This document shows, piece by piece, positions 15,216 to 23,674 of a DNA stretch of 48,146 nt. Source of the stretch: Apopatocola sp963618015 (lineage in GTDB: Bacteria; Bacillota; Clostridia; Oscillospirales; Oscillospiraceae); the NCBI GenBank assembly GCA_963618015.1, contig CAVEQS010000019.1, positions 1 through 48,146 on the forward strand, written 5' to 3'. The notes beneath the pieces are model-generated. The model was not told the DNA's origin. It searched no databases and saw only the letters and a program-made list of their open reading frames with translations. Each line of letters starts with the position of its first letter. Positions within the stretch are counted from its first letter, which is position 1. Position numbers and translations under genes: made by a program.

Positions 15216-15989
15216 ATGAAGAAAATTGCCGTTATCACCGGTGCGTCGAGCGGCATGGGCCGCCGCTTCGCAGAAACCGTGCAGGAATTCGGAACGTTTG
15301 ACGAGATTTGGGCGATCGCCCGGCGGACAGACCGGCTGGAAGAGCTGAAAAGCCGTACGGCGTTCCCGGTGCGTGTCATTTCGCTCGATCTTTCCGACGA
15401 GGCATCGTATGAGGTCTATGCCTCGCTCCTGCGTGAGGAACAGCCGGAGGTCGGCCTTCTCATCAATGCGAGCGGCTTCGGAAAATTCCGTGCCGTGATG
15501 GACACGCCGCTCGAAGTGAATCTCAACATGGTCGATCTCAACTGCAAAGCGGTCATGGCGCTCTGCCAGCTCACGGTGCCGTATATGCCGTCCGGCAGCC
15601 AGATCATCAACATCGCTTCCGTTGCGGCATTTCAGCCGATCCCGTATATCAACGTTTACGGCGCGACGAAAGCACTTGTTCTGCACTACAGCCGCGCACT
15701 CAACCGCGAGCTCAAAAAACAGGGCGTGCGCGTGATGGCGGTTTGCCCGTTCTGGACCAAGACCGAGTTCTTTGACCGCGCCGTGGCGAGCGGAGAAAAG
15801 CCGGTCGTCAAGAAATACGTTGCCATGTATAAGCCGGAAGAGATCGTTTCCCAGGCGTGGAAGGACGCAAAGAAGGGCAAGGACATGAGCAAATGCGGCT
15901 TTAAGGCACGCATGCAGGCGCTTGGCGTGAAGCTCCTCCCGCACAGTATGGTGATGGATACCTGGCTCCGTCAGCAGGAACTCGATTGA
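15216..15989 (+). CDS. Short-chain dehydrogenase/reductase (SDR) family oxidoreductase
   Basis: A 257-residue classical SDR with an N-terminal NAD(P)-binding Rossmann fold: the TGASSGMGR glycine motif (about residues 8-16), LINASGFG, the catalytic Ser in IINIASVAAF and the YxxxK dyad (VYGATKALV). The C terminus has a basic KARMQALGVKLLPHSMVM tail typical of DltE/YqjQ-type members. The arginine pair after AIARR suggests NADPH. The substrate is unknown. An AGAGGAGAGG site precedes the ATG. Confidence 0.85.
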   Translation: MKKIAVITGASSGMGRRFAETVQEFGTFDEIWAIARRTDRLEELKSRTAFPVRVISLDLSDEASYEVYASLLREEQPEVGLLINASGFGKFRAVMDTPLEVNLNMVDLNCKAVMALCQLTVPYMPSGSQIINIASVAAFQPIPYINVYGATKALVLHYSRALNRELKKQGVRVMAVCPFWTKTEFFDRAVASGEKPVVKKYVAMYKPEEIVSQAWKDAKKGKDMSKCGFKARMQALGVKLLPHSMVMDTWLRQQELD

Positions 15990-16003
15990 AAAGCAAAGAA
16001 ATA

Positions 16004-16040
16004 CCGGGGCCGCACGGTCATGTTGGCTGTGCGGCCCCGG
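16004..16040. terminator. Bidirectional terminator
   Basis: A perfect 12-bp stem, CCGGGGCCGCAC with GTGCGGCCCCGG, and a 13-base loop, followed by TTT. It lies between the convergent SDR and exonuclease genes. Confidence 0.75.
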
Positions 16041-16055
16041 TTTGCGTTAAGCATT

Positions 16056-17027
16056 TCAGGTGTTTTCGCTTCTGCGGCGGCGGTGTCCGCGCCCGCGGCG
16101 GCGGCTCTGCGTCGCCTTGTCGCGGTAGAATTTCTCCATCTCGTCGTCGGCGCGGTAAACGATACGGTTCACCGACCAGCTGTCGTTTTCCGTTTTGCGG
16201 AACTTGAGCCGGACAAGGAATTTGCGGTGCTCTTCGCATGTGCCGATCGTCATATACCGCCGGTCACCCTGATTGACCCAGCGCGTCAGCTCCAGCGGCT
16301 CGCCGCAGTCGGGGCAGACGGCGCTTGTGACCTCCGTGTCCAGAAACGCCTCAGAACGGGAATTGTACCTGGTGAAGGCGCGGTGCTCGAGCGCGTCGGG
16401 CTCGTCGTTGTGGTGCTTATCCTCCGGCAGACGTGTGGCGAGAAGGGAGGTGGCGTTGTCGTATTGCTCGAGTCCCGCGGCAAAGTCGAGCTTTGAACAG
16501 ACGAGCGCCGTGTTGTAGGCGTCGCCAAGCGCGTCGTGCGCTACGCGGGTCTGTTCAATGGCGAAATGTTCCATCGCTGTGGCAAGAGACTTCTGATTTT
16601 TATCTCCGCCGGTCTGGATATTGTAGATGAGCTGGAGATTGATCCAGTCCGCGATCCAGTCCCAGTCGAGATCGTGGATGATGATGTTCTGTTCCATGAT
16701 CCGCCGGTCATCGTACCCCCAGGTGACAAACACCGGATCCTCGCCGCACCACTCGCGGAAGCGCTCGAACACGGTGGGGAAGGTGTCGCCGTGGCTGAGC
16801 CGCTCCTTATCGATGCCGGTCAGCTTTTTGACTTTGTAGTGCATGCTGCGGAAGTAGATGGGCCGCACGTCGGACTGAAACTCCTCCGCGGGGCAGAAAT
16901 CATCGTCGAGCTTCACCGCGCCGATCTGAATGATCTCGCCGCTCAGATGGATGGGGAGACGGTTGAATACGGAGGCGTTGGAGCTCATAGCCTGGTTCCA
17001 CTCCAGGTCAAGGACAATATAGGACAT
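16056..17027 (-). CDS. DEDDh-type 3'-5' exonuclease with zinc-ribbon-like segment and basic tail
   Basis: A 323-residue protein. Residues 1-185 form an exonuclease domain of the KapD/DnaQ type: the ExoI motif YIVLDLEWNQ (Asp7, Glu9), the ExoII region FVTWGYDDRRIMEQN, and ExoIII with the general-base His and Asp in RVAHDALGDAYNTALV. Beyond residue 225 it has CPDC and a later CEEH pair that could form a zinc ribbon, then an Arg-rich end (QSRRRGRGHRRRRS) suited to nucleic-acid binding. Substrate (RNA or DNA) is not determinable from sequence. It is monocistronic, convergent with the SDR gene. Confidence 0.82.
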   Translation of the reverse strand: MSYIVLDLEWNQAMSSNASVFNRLPIHLSGEIIQIGAVKLDDDFCPAEEFQSDVRPIYFRSMHYKVKKLTGIDKERLSHGDTFPTVFERFREWCGEDPVFVTWGYDDRRIMEQNIIIHDLDWDWIADWINLQLIYNIQTGGDKNQKSLATAMEHFAIEQTRVAHDALGDAYNTALVCSKLDFAAGLEQYDNATSLLATRLPEDKHHNDEPDALEHRAFTRYNSRSEAFLDTEVTSAVCPDCGEPLELTRWVNQGDRRYMTIGTCEEHRKFLVRLKFRKTENDSWSVNRIVYRADDEMEKFYRDKATQSRRRGRGHRRRRSENT

Positions 17028-17171
17028 TCGGATTACCGACCTTTCTTATAACCAAATCATTATACCAACGCAGCAGAGAAATAACAATCCCCTTTTTCCG
17101 GAAAAATGATCCCCAACGGCAGACAAAACGTGCAGAACACATTTTTTGCAGAGCAAAAAGCAAATATTGTG

Positions 17172-17200
17172 TTTCCATTCTCCCGTGAGTGATGTATAAT
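17172..17200 (+). promoter_or_regulatory. Promoter for ddl-murF
   Basis: TTTCCA (17172-17177), a 17-base spacer, and a perfect TATAAT (17195-17200), 33 bases upstream of the ddl start. Confidence 0.6.
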
Positions 17201-17232
17201 AAAACGAATTGCAAACATGGGAGGCATGACTC

Positions 17233-18267
17233 ATGTACATAGCTGTTATCTGCGGCGGACTGAGTGCCGAGCGAGACGTTTCCATCAGCTCGGGGACGGG
17301 CGCGGCGCGCGCGCTGCGAGAGCGCGGACACAAGGTCGCGCTGGTCGATCTCTTTCTCGGAAATCCCTCGGCAGTAGAGAATCCCCGCGGCGCCTTTACC
17401 TCTGACGCCGGTGACTCTGTTTACTCCGTCCGGGAGACCGAGCCCGATCTTGACATGATCCGCGCCCAGCGCGGCGGCGATGGGCTGATCGGCCCCGGCG
17501 TGATCGAGATCTGCCGCGCGGCGGACATTGCGTTCCTCGCGCTGCACGGCGCGGAGGGCGAGAACGGGAAGCTGCAGGCCTGTCTGGATCTTTACGGCGT
17601 GCCATATACCGGCAGCGGATATCTCGGCAGCGCGCTTGCCATGGATAAGGAGCTGAGCAAGATCCTTTTCCGCGACAGCGGCATCCCCACGCCCCTGGGC
17701 GTTACGCTCCGCCGCGGCGACGCGGTACCGGAGAGCATTGGCTTTCCGTGCGTCGTGAAGCCCTGTTCTGGCGGCTCGTCCGTCGGCACGAGCATCGTTA
17801 CCGAGCCGGAAAAGCTCGCCGGTGCGCTCGATGAAGCATTTTCGTGTGACGATGCGGTGCTGGTGGAGAAATACATCCGCGCCCGCGAACTGACCGTCGG
17901 CGTGATGGACGGCCGTGCCATGGCAGTCATTGAGATCATTCCCAAAACCGGGTTTTATGACTATAAGAACAAGTATCAGGCGGGACTCACCGAGGAGATC
18001 TGCCCCGCGCCGATCAGCGCGGAGGACACCAAGCGCGTGCAGCGCCTCGCCGAGCGCGTATACGAGGCGCTCCATCTTGAAGCCTATGGCCGCGTTGATT
18101 TCCTGATGGACAAGACGGACGGCGAGCTTTACTGCCTCGAAGCCAACACGCTCCCCGGCATGACGCCGACGAGCCTTATCCCGCAGATGGCGGCGGCTGA
18201 GGGTATGGACTACGGCGAGCTGTGCGAAAAGATCATTGAAGTATCTTTGAAGAAGTATAAGAAATGA
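17233..18267 (+). CDS. ddl: D-alanine--D-alanine ligase
   Basis: Ddl joins two D-alanines for the peptidoglycan stem. An ATP-grasp enzyme of 344 residues. Visible motifs: the N-terminal GGLSAERDVSISSG, the HGAEGENGKLQ loop, the ATP-binding PCVVKPCSGGSSVGTSIV, VEKYIRARELTVGVMDG, and the C-terminal metal and substrate segment CLEANTLPGMTPTSLIPQ. GGGAGG (17219-17224) lies eight bases before the ATG. It overlaps murF by four bases, so the dipeptide producer and the enzyme that uses it are translationally coupled. Confidence 0.94.
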   Translation: MYIAVICGGLSAERDVSISSGTGAARALRERGHKVALVDLFLGNPSAVENPRGAFTSDAGDSVYSVRETEPDLDMIRAQRGGDGLIGPGVIEICRAADIAFLALHGAEGENGKLQACLDLYGVPYTGSGYLGSALAMDKELSKILFRDSGIPTPLGVTLRRGDAVPESIGFPCVVKPCSGGSSVGTSIVTEPEKLAGALDEAFSCDDAVLVEKYIRARELTVGVMDGRAMAVIEIIPKTGFYDYKNKYQAGLTEEICPAPISAEDTKRVQRLAERVYEALHLEAYGRVDFLMDKTDGELYCLEANTLPGMTPTSLIPQMAAAEGMDYGELCEKIIEVSLKKYKK

Positions 18268-19613
18268 ACGGAATGACGATCGGCGAAATGCTCCGCGCCT
18301 GCCGCGGCGAATGGCAGGGAAACGAAGAAACACTCAATAAAGCACCTTCTTCCATTGTGACCGACAGCCGGCAGACGGGGGAGGGAAGTCTCTTTCTCGC
18401 GCTGCGCGGCGAGCGGACGGACGGACATAAGTATATCCCCGACGTGCTGCAAAAGGGTGCGCTCGCAGTGCTGTGCGAGGAGCATGGCGCATCGGGCGAG
18501 CCGCGCATCGTTGTGCCGGATACGCTTGCGGCCATGCAGCAGATTGCCGCGGCAAGCCGGAAGCGGTGGAATATCCCGTTTATCGGCGTCACCGGCAGCG
18601 TCGGCAAGACGACGGCGAAGGAAATGCTCGCTGCCGCACTCTCCGGGAAATACGAGGTATTCAAAACGCCGGGCAGCATGAACGGACAGATCGGCATTCC
18701 GGTTTCGCTTATCGGCCTGCACGGAGACTATGACGTTGCGGTGATCGAAATGGGCGTCTCCCTCTTCGGGGAGATGACGCGCCTTACGAATATGGTACAC
18801 CCCGATATGGCGGTGTTTACGAACATCGGCGATGCGCACCTTGAAGCGCTCGGCGACCGCCCCGGCATCCTGCGGGCAAAGTCGGAAATTTTGTTGGGCA
18901 TGAAGGACGACGCCGTCATCTTCGCCAATGGCGACGACGCGCTGCTCTCCAAGGCCAATTTTGGGCGGAAAACCGTCCTCTTTGGTCTCGGCGAAAACTG
19001 CGCCGTCCGCGCTGCGGACGTGCAGCAAAACGGTGAGAGCCTTTCCTGCCGTATTCTGGCAGAGGGGCGTGACTTCGCCGTGACCGTCCCGGCCTACGGC
19101 ACATATATGATCTATTCGGTGCTCTCCGCAGCGGCGGTATCGCTGGAGCTTGGTCTATCGGACGAGGAGATCGCGCGCGGTCTCGCCCGGTATGAAACGG
19201 TCGGCCGCCGCTCCCGCGTCGTCAAGACCGGGTACTGCACGCTTGTGGACGACTGCTATAATGCGAACCCGACGTCCGATTGCGCGGCGATCGACTCGCT
19301 CTCGTCGCTTGGCGGACGGCGTGTGTGCATCCTCGGTGACATGCTGGAGATGGGGGAGAACGCCCCAGCGCTCCACCGCTCGGTCGGCGAATACGCTGCG
19401 GCGCACGGCGTCGATCTTGTAATCACGCAGGGCGAGCTGGCAAAGCACATTGCCGAAGGCGCGGGAGAGACCGGCATCTATTTTCGGGATCGCGCCGAGT
19501 TGCTCTCCAAGCTGACGGAGCTCATTCGGCCGGGCGATGCGGTGCTCGTCAAAGCCTCCCACGGCGCACATTTCGAGGAAATTTCGGAAGCCGTCAAGCA
19601 GCTCACCGTATAA
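18264..19613 (+). CDS. murF: UDP-N-acetylmuramoyl-tripeptide--D-alanyl-D-alanine ligase
   Basis: MurF attaches the D-Ala-D-Ala made by Ddl to UDP-MurNAc-tripeptide. 449 residues. The P-loop GSVGKTTAKE is at 111-120, followed by FKTPGSMNGQIGIPVSL and EMGVSLFGEM. The central-domain motif FTNIGDAHLEALG and the C-terminal VDDCYNANPTS complete the Mur-ligase pattern. The stop is followed by the hairpin cluster and terminator at 19630-19842. Confidence 0.94.
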   Translation: MNGMTIGEMLRACRGEWQGNEETLNKAPSSIVTDSRQTGEGSLFLALRGERTDGHKYIPDVLQKGALAVLCEEHGASGEPRIVVPDTLAAMQQIAAASRKRWNIPFIGVTGSVGKTTAKEMLAAALSGKYEVFKTPGSMNGQIGIPVSLIGLHGDYDVAVIEMGVSLFGEMTRLTNMVHPDMAVFTNIGDAHLEALGDRPGILRAKSEILLGMKDDAVIFANGDDALLSKANFGRKTVLFGLGENCAVRAADVQQNGESLSCRILAEGRDFAVTVPAYGTYMIYSVLSAAAVSLELGLSDEEIARGLARYETVGRRSRVVKTGYCTLVDDCYNANPTSDCAAIDSLSSLGGRRVCILGDMLEMGENAPALHRSVGEYAAAHGVDLVITQGELAKHIAEGAGETGIYFRDRAELLSKLTELIRPGDAVLVKASHGAHFEEISEAVKQLTV

Positions 19614-19629
19614 AATACGCCTCGCAGAG

Positions 19630-19840
19630 TTTGCTCCCGCAGGAGCAAAAAAGATTTAAAGCATTTTTGCCGGCGACATGTGCGTCGGCAAAAATACTTC
19701 TCGGCTCGCAAACGTGCGAGCGTAGCGAGTGCGCTGCGGCGAGCCGCAGCTTTTTCAAACGAGAGCCCAGCGTAGCGGGTCTCGTTTGAGAGCTTGCCAA
19801 TTTGGCAAGCTCAAAATCCTGTGCTCCGGCACAGGATTTT
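19630..19840. repeat. Cluster of consecutive intergenic hairpins
   Basis: Seven potential stems occupy about 210 bases: TTTGCTCC/GGAGCAAA (19630-19649); a 13-bp stem with one wobble (19663-19695); CTCGCA/TGCGAG (19705-19720); GCTGCGGC/GCCGCAGC (19733-19750), followed by five T; CAAACGAGA/TCTCGTTTG with an inner CCC/GGG (19756-19788); an 11-bp GAGCTTGCCAA stem (19790-19812); and the terminator at 19813-19842. AGCGTAGCG occurs twice, once between stems and once in a loop. No coding frame explains this. It may be an extragenic repeat element or a multi-stem transcript end. Confidence 0.7.
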
Positions 19841-19842
19841 TT
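19813..19842 (+). terminator. Rho-independent terminator of ddl-murF
   Basis: A perfect 12-bp stem, AAAATCCTGTGC with GCACAGGATTTT, a 4-base loop, and continuing T residues. It is the last hairpin of the cluster. Confidence 0.8.
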
Positions 19843-19902
19843 GTAACGAAACGGATAAAACGCGCACTTATATACGACGAAACGGAAAGAAGGGCGGCAC
19901 GG

Positions 19903-20388
19903 ATGCAGAGCATGGAAGAAATCTATAGACAGCACGCGCAGACGGTGTACCGCTATCTCCTTGCCCAGACGCGCAGTGCTGATCTCGCGGAGGAACTGAC
20001 GCAGGAAACGTTTTATCAGGCCGTGCGCACCGCCGGACAGTACCGCGGCGAGGGAAAGGTTACCACGTGGCTCTGCGGCATTGCGAAGAATGTTTGGCGG
20101 ACGTATCAGCGCCGCCATCCGCCGGAAGAGGAGCTGGATGAAGCGGCTGTTGCTCCGGATTCGCCGGATGAAGCGTTTCTTGCACGGGAATCGCAGGTTG
20201 AGCTTCTGCGGAAAATGCAGACGCTTGGAAGTGATGCGCGCGAGGTGATGTATCTTCGTATTTTCGGCGCACTCTCGTTCCGGGACATCGGCGAAATATT
20301 ATCCCATACGGAAAACTGGGCGCGTGTTACGTATTACCGCGGCAGGGAAGCGCTGCGAAAGGAGCTGGAAAAAGAAGATGAAAAATGA
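19903..20388 (+). CDS. ECF-subfamily RNA polymerase sigma factor
   Basis: A 161-residue ECF sigma factor. Region 2 is seen in YRYLLAQTRSADLAEELTQE and VTTWLCGIAKNVWRTYQRR; region 4 in DAREVMYLRIFGALSFRDIG with a following ARVTYYRGREALRK recognition helix. The start is set at ATG 19903 after an AGAAGGGCGG purine-rich stretch; the upstream open frame runs through the hairpin cluster and is not coding. It overlaps the next gene, a zinc-finger anti-sigma factor, the classic ECF pair arrangement. Confidence 0.88.
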   Translation: MQSMEEIYRQHAQTVYRYLLAQTRSADLAEELTQETFYQAVRTAGQYRGEGKVTTWLCGIAKNVWRTYQRRHPPEEELDEAAVAPDSPDEAFLARESQVELLRKMQTLGSDAREVMYLRIFGALSFRDIGEILSHTENWARVTYYRGREALRKELEKEDEK

Positions 20389-21340
20389 TCTGAGCTGTGA
20401 GGTCGTCCGCGATCTTCTGCCCTCGTATCTTGACGGCGTTGTGAGCGATGAGACAAAAGCTGCGGTGGAGCGGCATGTGGAGGAATGTCCGGACTGCCGC
20501 GAGACCCTGCGCCGGATGAAAGAGCCGGAGGAGACCGCGCCGGCAGAGGGGAAGGAGATCGACTATCTCAAAAAGGTACGCCGCCGGAACTCACGTAAAG
20601 TGACTATCATTGTGTCGGTCGTTGTGCTGCTCGCGCTGGCCGTGACGGCACGGATATTATTTAAGGGTTTTCCCGCCGACCCGAGCTCGCTCGCAGCGGT
20701 CGTCACGGTAAGAGATGGTACGGTGCGCCTGACCGGCACATTTTTTGACAGCGGCATGGGTCTCGCGCGGGCGAGTACCAAACAGGACGAGAGCGGAGCT
20801 GTGGAGATGAATATCTATGTTACGCCGCTTGTATCTCCCAAGAATAGGGATTTTACCTGGGAATACCCGACTACGGGAGAGGTCACCAGCGTCTCCGTCA
20901 ACGGCCTTGTCCTCTGGGAGAACGGCGAGTCCATCGACTGGCTCACGGCGAAGCTGTATGAGGCGAAGAACCCTTATGTCGGCGACATGAGCGCGAATGC
21001 CAATATTGCCTCGCTCCTCCGCGTTTCGAACCGCGTCGGCAGCTTCACAAACGAGCTGCAGACGGATACAGAACCCTACGGCTGGACGCTTCTTCTGGAC
21101 GACCCCGTTGCGGTGGAGAATGAAAAGGACGTAAAAGACGAAATGCAAAAGTGCTCCTGCGTCCTGCTCGCGGAGATTGAAAATCTCGGCAGCGTCACAT
21201 GGAAGTATGATACCGAAGCAGGGAAGGAGACGTTCACCGTCACGACCGCGGATGCCTCAAAGCTGGCAGGACAGGATATCAAAACCTGCGCCGTCTCCGC
21301 TTCCGAGCTTCAGAAGCTTTTGAATATTCTCGGTTTTTAA
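20378..21340 (+). CDS. Membrane anti-sigma factor with zinc-finger domain
   Basis: A 320-residue single-pass membrane protein that should hold the preceding ECF sigma inactive. The N-terminal cytoplasmic zinc-binding anti-sigma motif is HxxxCxxC (VERHVEECPDCRE, about residues 28-40); a transmembrane helix spans about 71-90 (VTIIVSVVVLLALAVTARIL); the remaining roughly 230 residues are predicted outside and would be the sensor. It overlaps the sigma gene by 11 bases. The extracellular part matches nothing I recognise. Confidence 0.85.
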   Translation: MKNDLSCEVVRDLLPSYLDGVVSDETKAAVERHVEECPDCRETLRRMKEPEETAPAEGKEIDYLKKVRRRNSRKVTIIVSVVVLLALAVTARILFKGFPADPSSLAAVVTVRDGTVRLTGTFFDSGMGLARASTKQDESGAVEMNIYVTPLVSPKNRDFTWEYPTTGEVTSVSVNGLVLWENGESIDWLTAKLYEAKNPYVGDMSANANIASLLRVSNRVGSFTNELQTDTEPYGWTLLLDDPVAVENEKDVKDEMQKCSCVLLAEIENLGSVTWKYDTEAGKETFTVTTADASKLAGQDIKTCAVSASELQKLLNILGF

Positions 21341-21353
21341 ACGAAATAGAAAG

Positions 21354-21390
21354 AACCCCTGCATGGCCTTTTGAACCATGCAGGGGTTTT
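21354..21390. terminator. Bidirectional terminator
   Basis: A 13-bp stem, AACCCCTGCATGG with CCATGCAGGGGTT, a 9-base loop, and a T-run. It lies between the convergent anti-sigma and pyrophosphatase genes. Confidence 0.85.
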
Positions 21391-21401
21391 GTCGTTGAAG
21401 C

Positions 21402-23519
21402 TTAGATCAGGTGGAAGGCGATGATCAGGCCGGAGAACACGATGGAAACCGTGGAGCAGAGCTTGATCAGAATGTTCAGGGACGGGCCGGAAGTATCCTT
21501 GAACGGGTCGCCGACGGTGTCGCCGACAACGGCAGCCTTGTGCTGCTCGCTGCCCTTGCCGCCGTGGTGGCCGCCCTCGATATACTTCTTCGCGTTGTCC
21601 CAGGCGCCGCCGGCGTTGGACATGAACACAGCCATCGCGAAGCCGGTGACGGACACACCGCCGAGCAGACCGACAACGCCGGTGGGCCCGAGGATGAGAC
21701 CGGTGGCCAGAGGCACGATAATGGCGAGCAGAGCCGGAGCGACCATCTCATGAAGAGCGCCCTGCGTGCAGAGCGAGACGCACTGCGCATAGTCAGGATC
21801 GGCCTTGTATTCCATGATACCGGGGATCTCCTTGAACTGACGGCGGACTTCCACAACGATAGACTGCGCCGCACGCTGCACAGCGCTCATGGTGAACGCG
21901 GAGAACACGAACGTGAGCATCGCGCCAATGAAGAGGCCGACCAGAACGGTGGGGCTCGTAAGCGTGAAGTTGAGGATCTCATCCGTGCCGTCCTGCACGA
22001 TGTTGACGTAGGAGACAAGCAGCGCGAGAGCGGTCAGAGAAGCGGAGCCGATCGCGAAGCCCTTGCCGGTGGCGGCGGTGGTGTTGCCGAGAGAGTCGAG
22101 AGCGTCGGTGCGCTCGCGGACTTCTTCGGGGAGACCGGCCATCTCGGCGATGCCGCCGGCGTTGTCGGCCACGGGGCCGTAAGCGTCGGTCGCGAGAGTG
22201 ATGCCGAGCGTGGAGAGCATGCCGACGCCGGCGATGCCGATGCCGTACAGACCCTTGTTGAAGGCCTCGGTGAAGTGACCGGCGCCGTCAACGATCGTCT
22301 TGGAGCCGCCCGCGGCAAAGTAGCTGATGAGAACGGCGGCGGCAACGATCAGAATGGAGGTCAGCGTGGACTTGAGACCGAGGGAGATGCCGCCGATGAT
22401 GATCGTGGCAGAGCCGGTCTCGGAAGCCGCGGCGAGCTCCTGGGTGGGCTTGTAGGTGTCGGAGGTGTAATACTCGGTGAAGTAGCCGATGGCGCAGCCG
22501 CCGATCAGGCCGCAGAGGATGGCGACGTAAACGCCCCAGCCCGCGTTGCCGAGAATGATGTAGCAGAGGGGGGCAGCGAGCACGGCGGCGAGAATGGCCG
22601 CGGTGTAGGTGCCGGTGCGGAGGCTCTTGAGCAGGGCCTGCTGAGAGGCGTTTTCCTTCGTCTTGACGAGGAACGAGCCGATGATGGAGCAGATGATGCC
22701 GACAACGGCGAGAGCCATGGGCAGCAGCATACCGGCAAAGCCGTAGCCGCCGACGGCGCTCAGCGCGAAGGTGGCGAGAATGGAGCCGACGTAGGACTCG
22801 TACAGGTCAGCGCCCATACCGGCGACGTCGCCGACGTTGTCACCGACGTTATCGGCGATGGTGGCGGGGTTGCGCGGGTCATCCTCGGGGATACCGGCTT
22901 CAACCTTGCCCACAAGGTCGGCACCGACGTCCGCGGCCTTGGTGTAGATACCGCCGCCGACGCGGGCGAAGAGCGCCATGAAGGAAGCGCCCATGCCGTT
23001 CATGACCATGATGTTGCCGAGCAGCACGGGATCGTCGATGCCGAAGGCGTAGCGGAGCAGGAAGAACCAGATGGTGATATCCAGCATGCCGAGGCCGACG
23101 ACGGTGAAGCCCATAACGGAACCGGAGGAGAACGCCACGCGGAGACCCTTGTTCAGGCTCTCGGAGGCGGCCTGCGCGGTACGCGCGTTGGAGTTCGTGG
23201 CGATCTTCATGCCAACGAGACCGGCGAGCATCGACCAGATGCCGCCCGTGACGAACGCGAACGGGGTAAACTTGGAGAGCATTTTGCCGTTGGAGGCAAA
23301 AGCGATCACCAGCAGTACCACGAACACGACGGCGAAGACCTTGAGAACGGTGGTGTACTGACGCTTCAGATAAGCGTTGGCACCCTCACGGATGGAAGCG
23401 GCAAGCTTCTGCATCTTTTCGGTGCCTTCGGAATAGCCCATGACTTTCTTTGCCTGAAGAACAGCAAAGAGACCGGCAACGACAGCACCGACGAAGCCGA
23501 TCCAAAACAGTTTGTCCAA
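21402..23519 (-). CDS. hppA: Membrane-bound pyrophosphatase, predicted K+-dependent Na+ (or Na+/H+) pump
   Basis: A 705-residue multi-pass pump that couples PPi hydrolysis to cation export. The catalytic site is intact (DVGADLVGKVEAGIPEDDPR, then ATIADNVGDNVGDVAG). Two diagnostic positions are readable. GNTTAATGKGF has Ala482 and Gly485, the K+-dependent pattern, where K+-independent enzymes have Lys. Helix 6 has Glu241 in ADLYESYVGS, the glutamate position seen in Na+-pumping enzymes, instead of the DLFGSYAE form of plant H+ pumps. The start is a TTG (23517-23519) with GAGGAG eight bases upstream. Ion choice is inferred from these residues. Confidence 0.92.
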   Translation of the reverse strand: MDKLFWIGFVGAVVAGLFAVLQAKKVMGYSEGTEKMQKLAASIREGANAYLKRQYTTVLKVFAVVFVVLLVIAFASNGKMLSKFTPFAFVTGGIWSMLAGLVGMKIATNSNARTAQAASESLNKGLRVAFSSGSVMGFTVVGLGMLDITIWFFLLRYAFGIDDPVLLGNIMVMNGMGASFMALFARVGGGIYTKAADVGADLVGKVEAGIPEDDPRNPATIADNVGDNVGDVAGMGADLYESYVGSILATFALSAVGGYGFAGMLLPMALAVVGIICSIIGSFLVKTKENASQQALLKSLRTGTYTAAILAAVLAAPLCYIILGNAGWGVYVAILCGLIGGCAIGYFTEYYTSDTYKPTQELAAASETGSATIIIGGISLGLKSTLTSILIVAAAVLISYFAAGGSKTIVDGAGHFTEAFNKGLYGIGIAGVGMLSTLGITLATDAYGPVADNAGGIAEMAGLPEEVRERTDALDSLGNTTAATGKGFAIGSASLTALALLVSYVNIVQDGTDEILNFTLTSPTVLVGLFIGAMLTFVFSAFTMSAVQRAAQSIVVEVRRQFKEIPGIMEYKADPDYAQCVSLCTQGALHEMVAPALLAIIVPLATGLILGPTGVVGLLGGVSVTGFAMAVFMSNAGGAWDNAKKYIEGGHHGGKGSEQHKAAVVGDTVGDPFKDTSGPSLNILIKLCSTVSIVFSGLIIAFHLI

Positions 23520-23571
23520 TTACTTCACTCCTCAAATTATTTTTTTGCTAAAGGGATCAGGGCAGAGGTAA

Positions 23572-23600
23572 ATTTTACAGGAAGAAACGAATTTTTTCAA
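23572..23600 (-). promoter_or_regulatory. Promoter of hppA
   Basis: On the minus strand, TTGAAA (23595-23600), an exact 17-base spacer, and TAAAAT (23572-23577). It lies 53-81 bases upstream of the TTG start. Confidence 0.65.
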
Positions 23601-23630
23601 TACCGTTTTTTTCAAAAACGATTTCTTAAC

Positions 23631-23663
23631 AAAAAATTAGCCTGCAAATCAATTGCAGGCTAA
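23631..23663 (-). terminator. Terminator of the TspO-family gene
   Basis: An 11-bp stem (TTAGCCTGCAA with TTGCAGGCTAA, 23637-23663), followed on the minus strand by six T (23631-23636), twelve bases after the tspO-like stop. Confidence 0.85.
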
Positions 23664-23674
23664 TCGGAAACGTT

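Noticed and set aside
19729..19902. Upstream extension of the ECF sigma frame through the hairpin region
   Set aside because: The extension would translate the hairpin cluster and terminator and has no ribosome binding site. ATG 19903 begins a normal ECF protein.
21411..23663. A 750-codon open frame antisense to the pyrophosphatase gene
   Set aside because: It exactly shadows a highly conserved gene, is rich in Gly, Ala, Asp and Glu in a way typical of antisense frames in GC-rich DNA, and lacks a ribosome binding site and recognisable domains.
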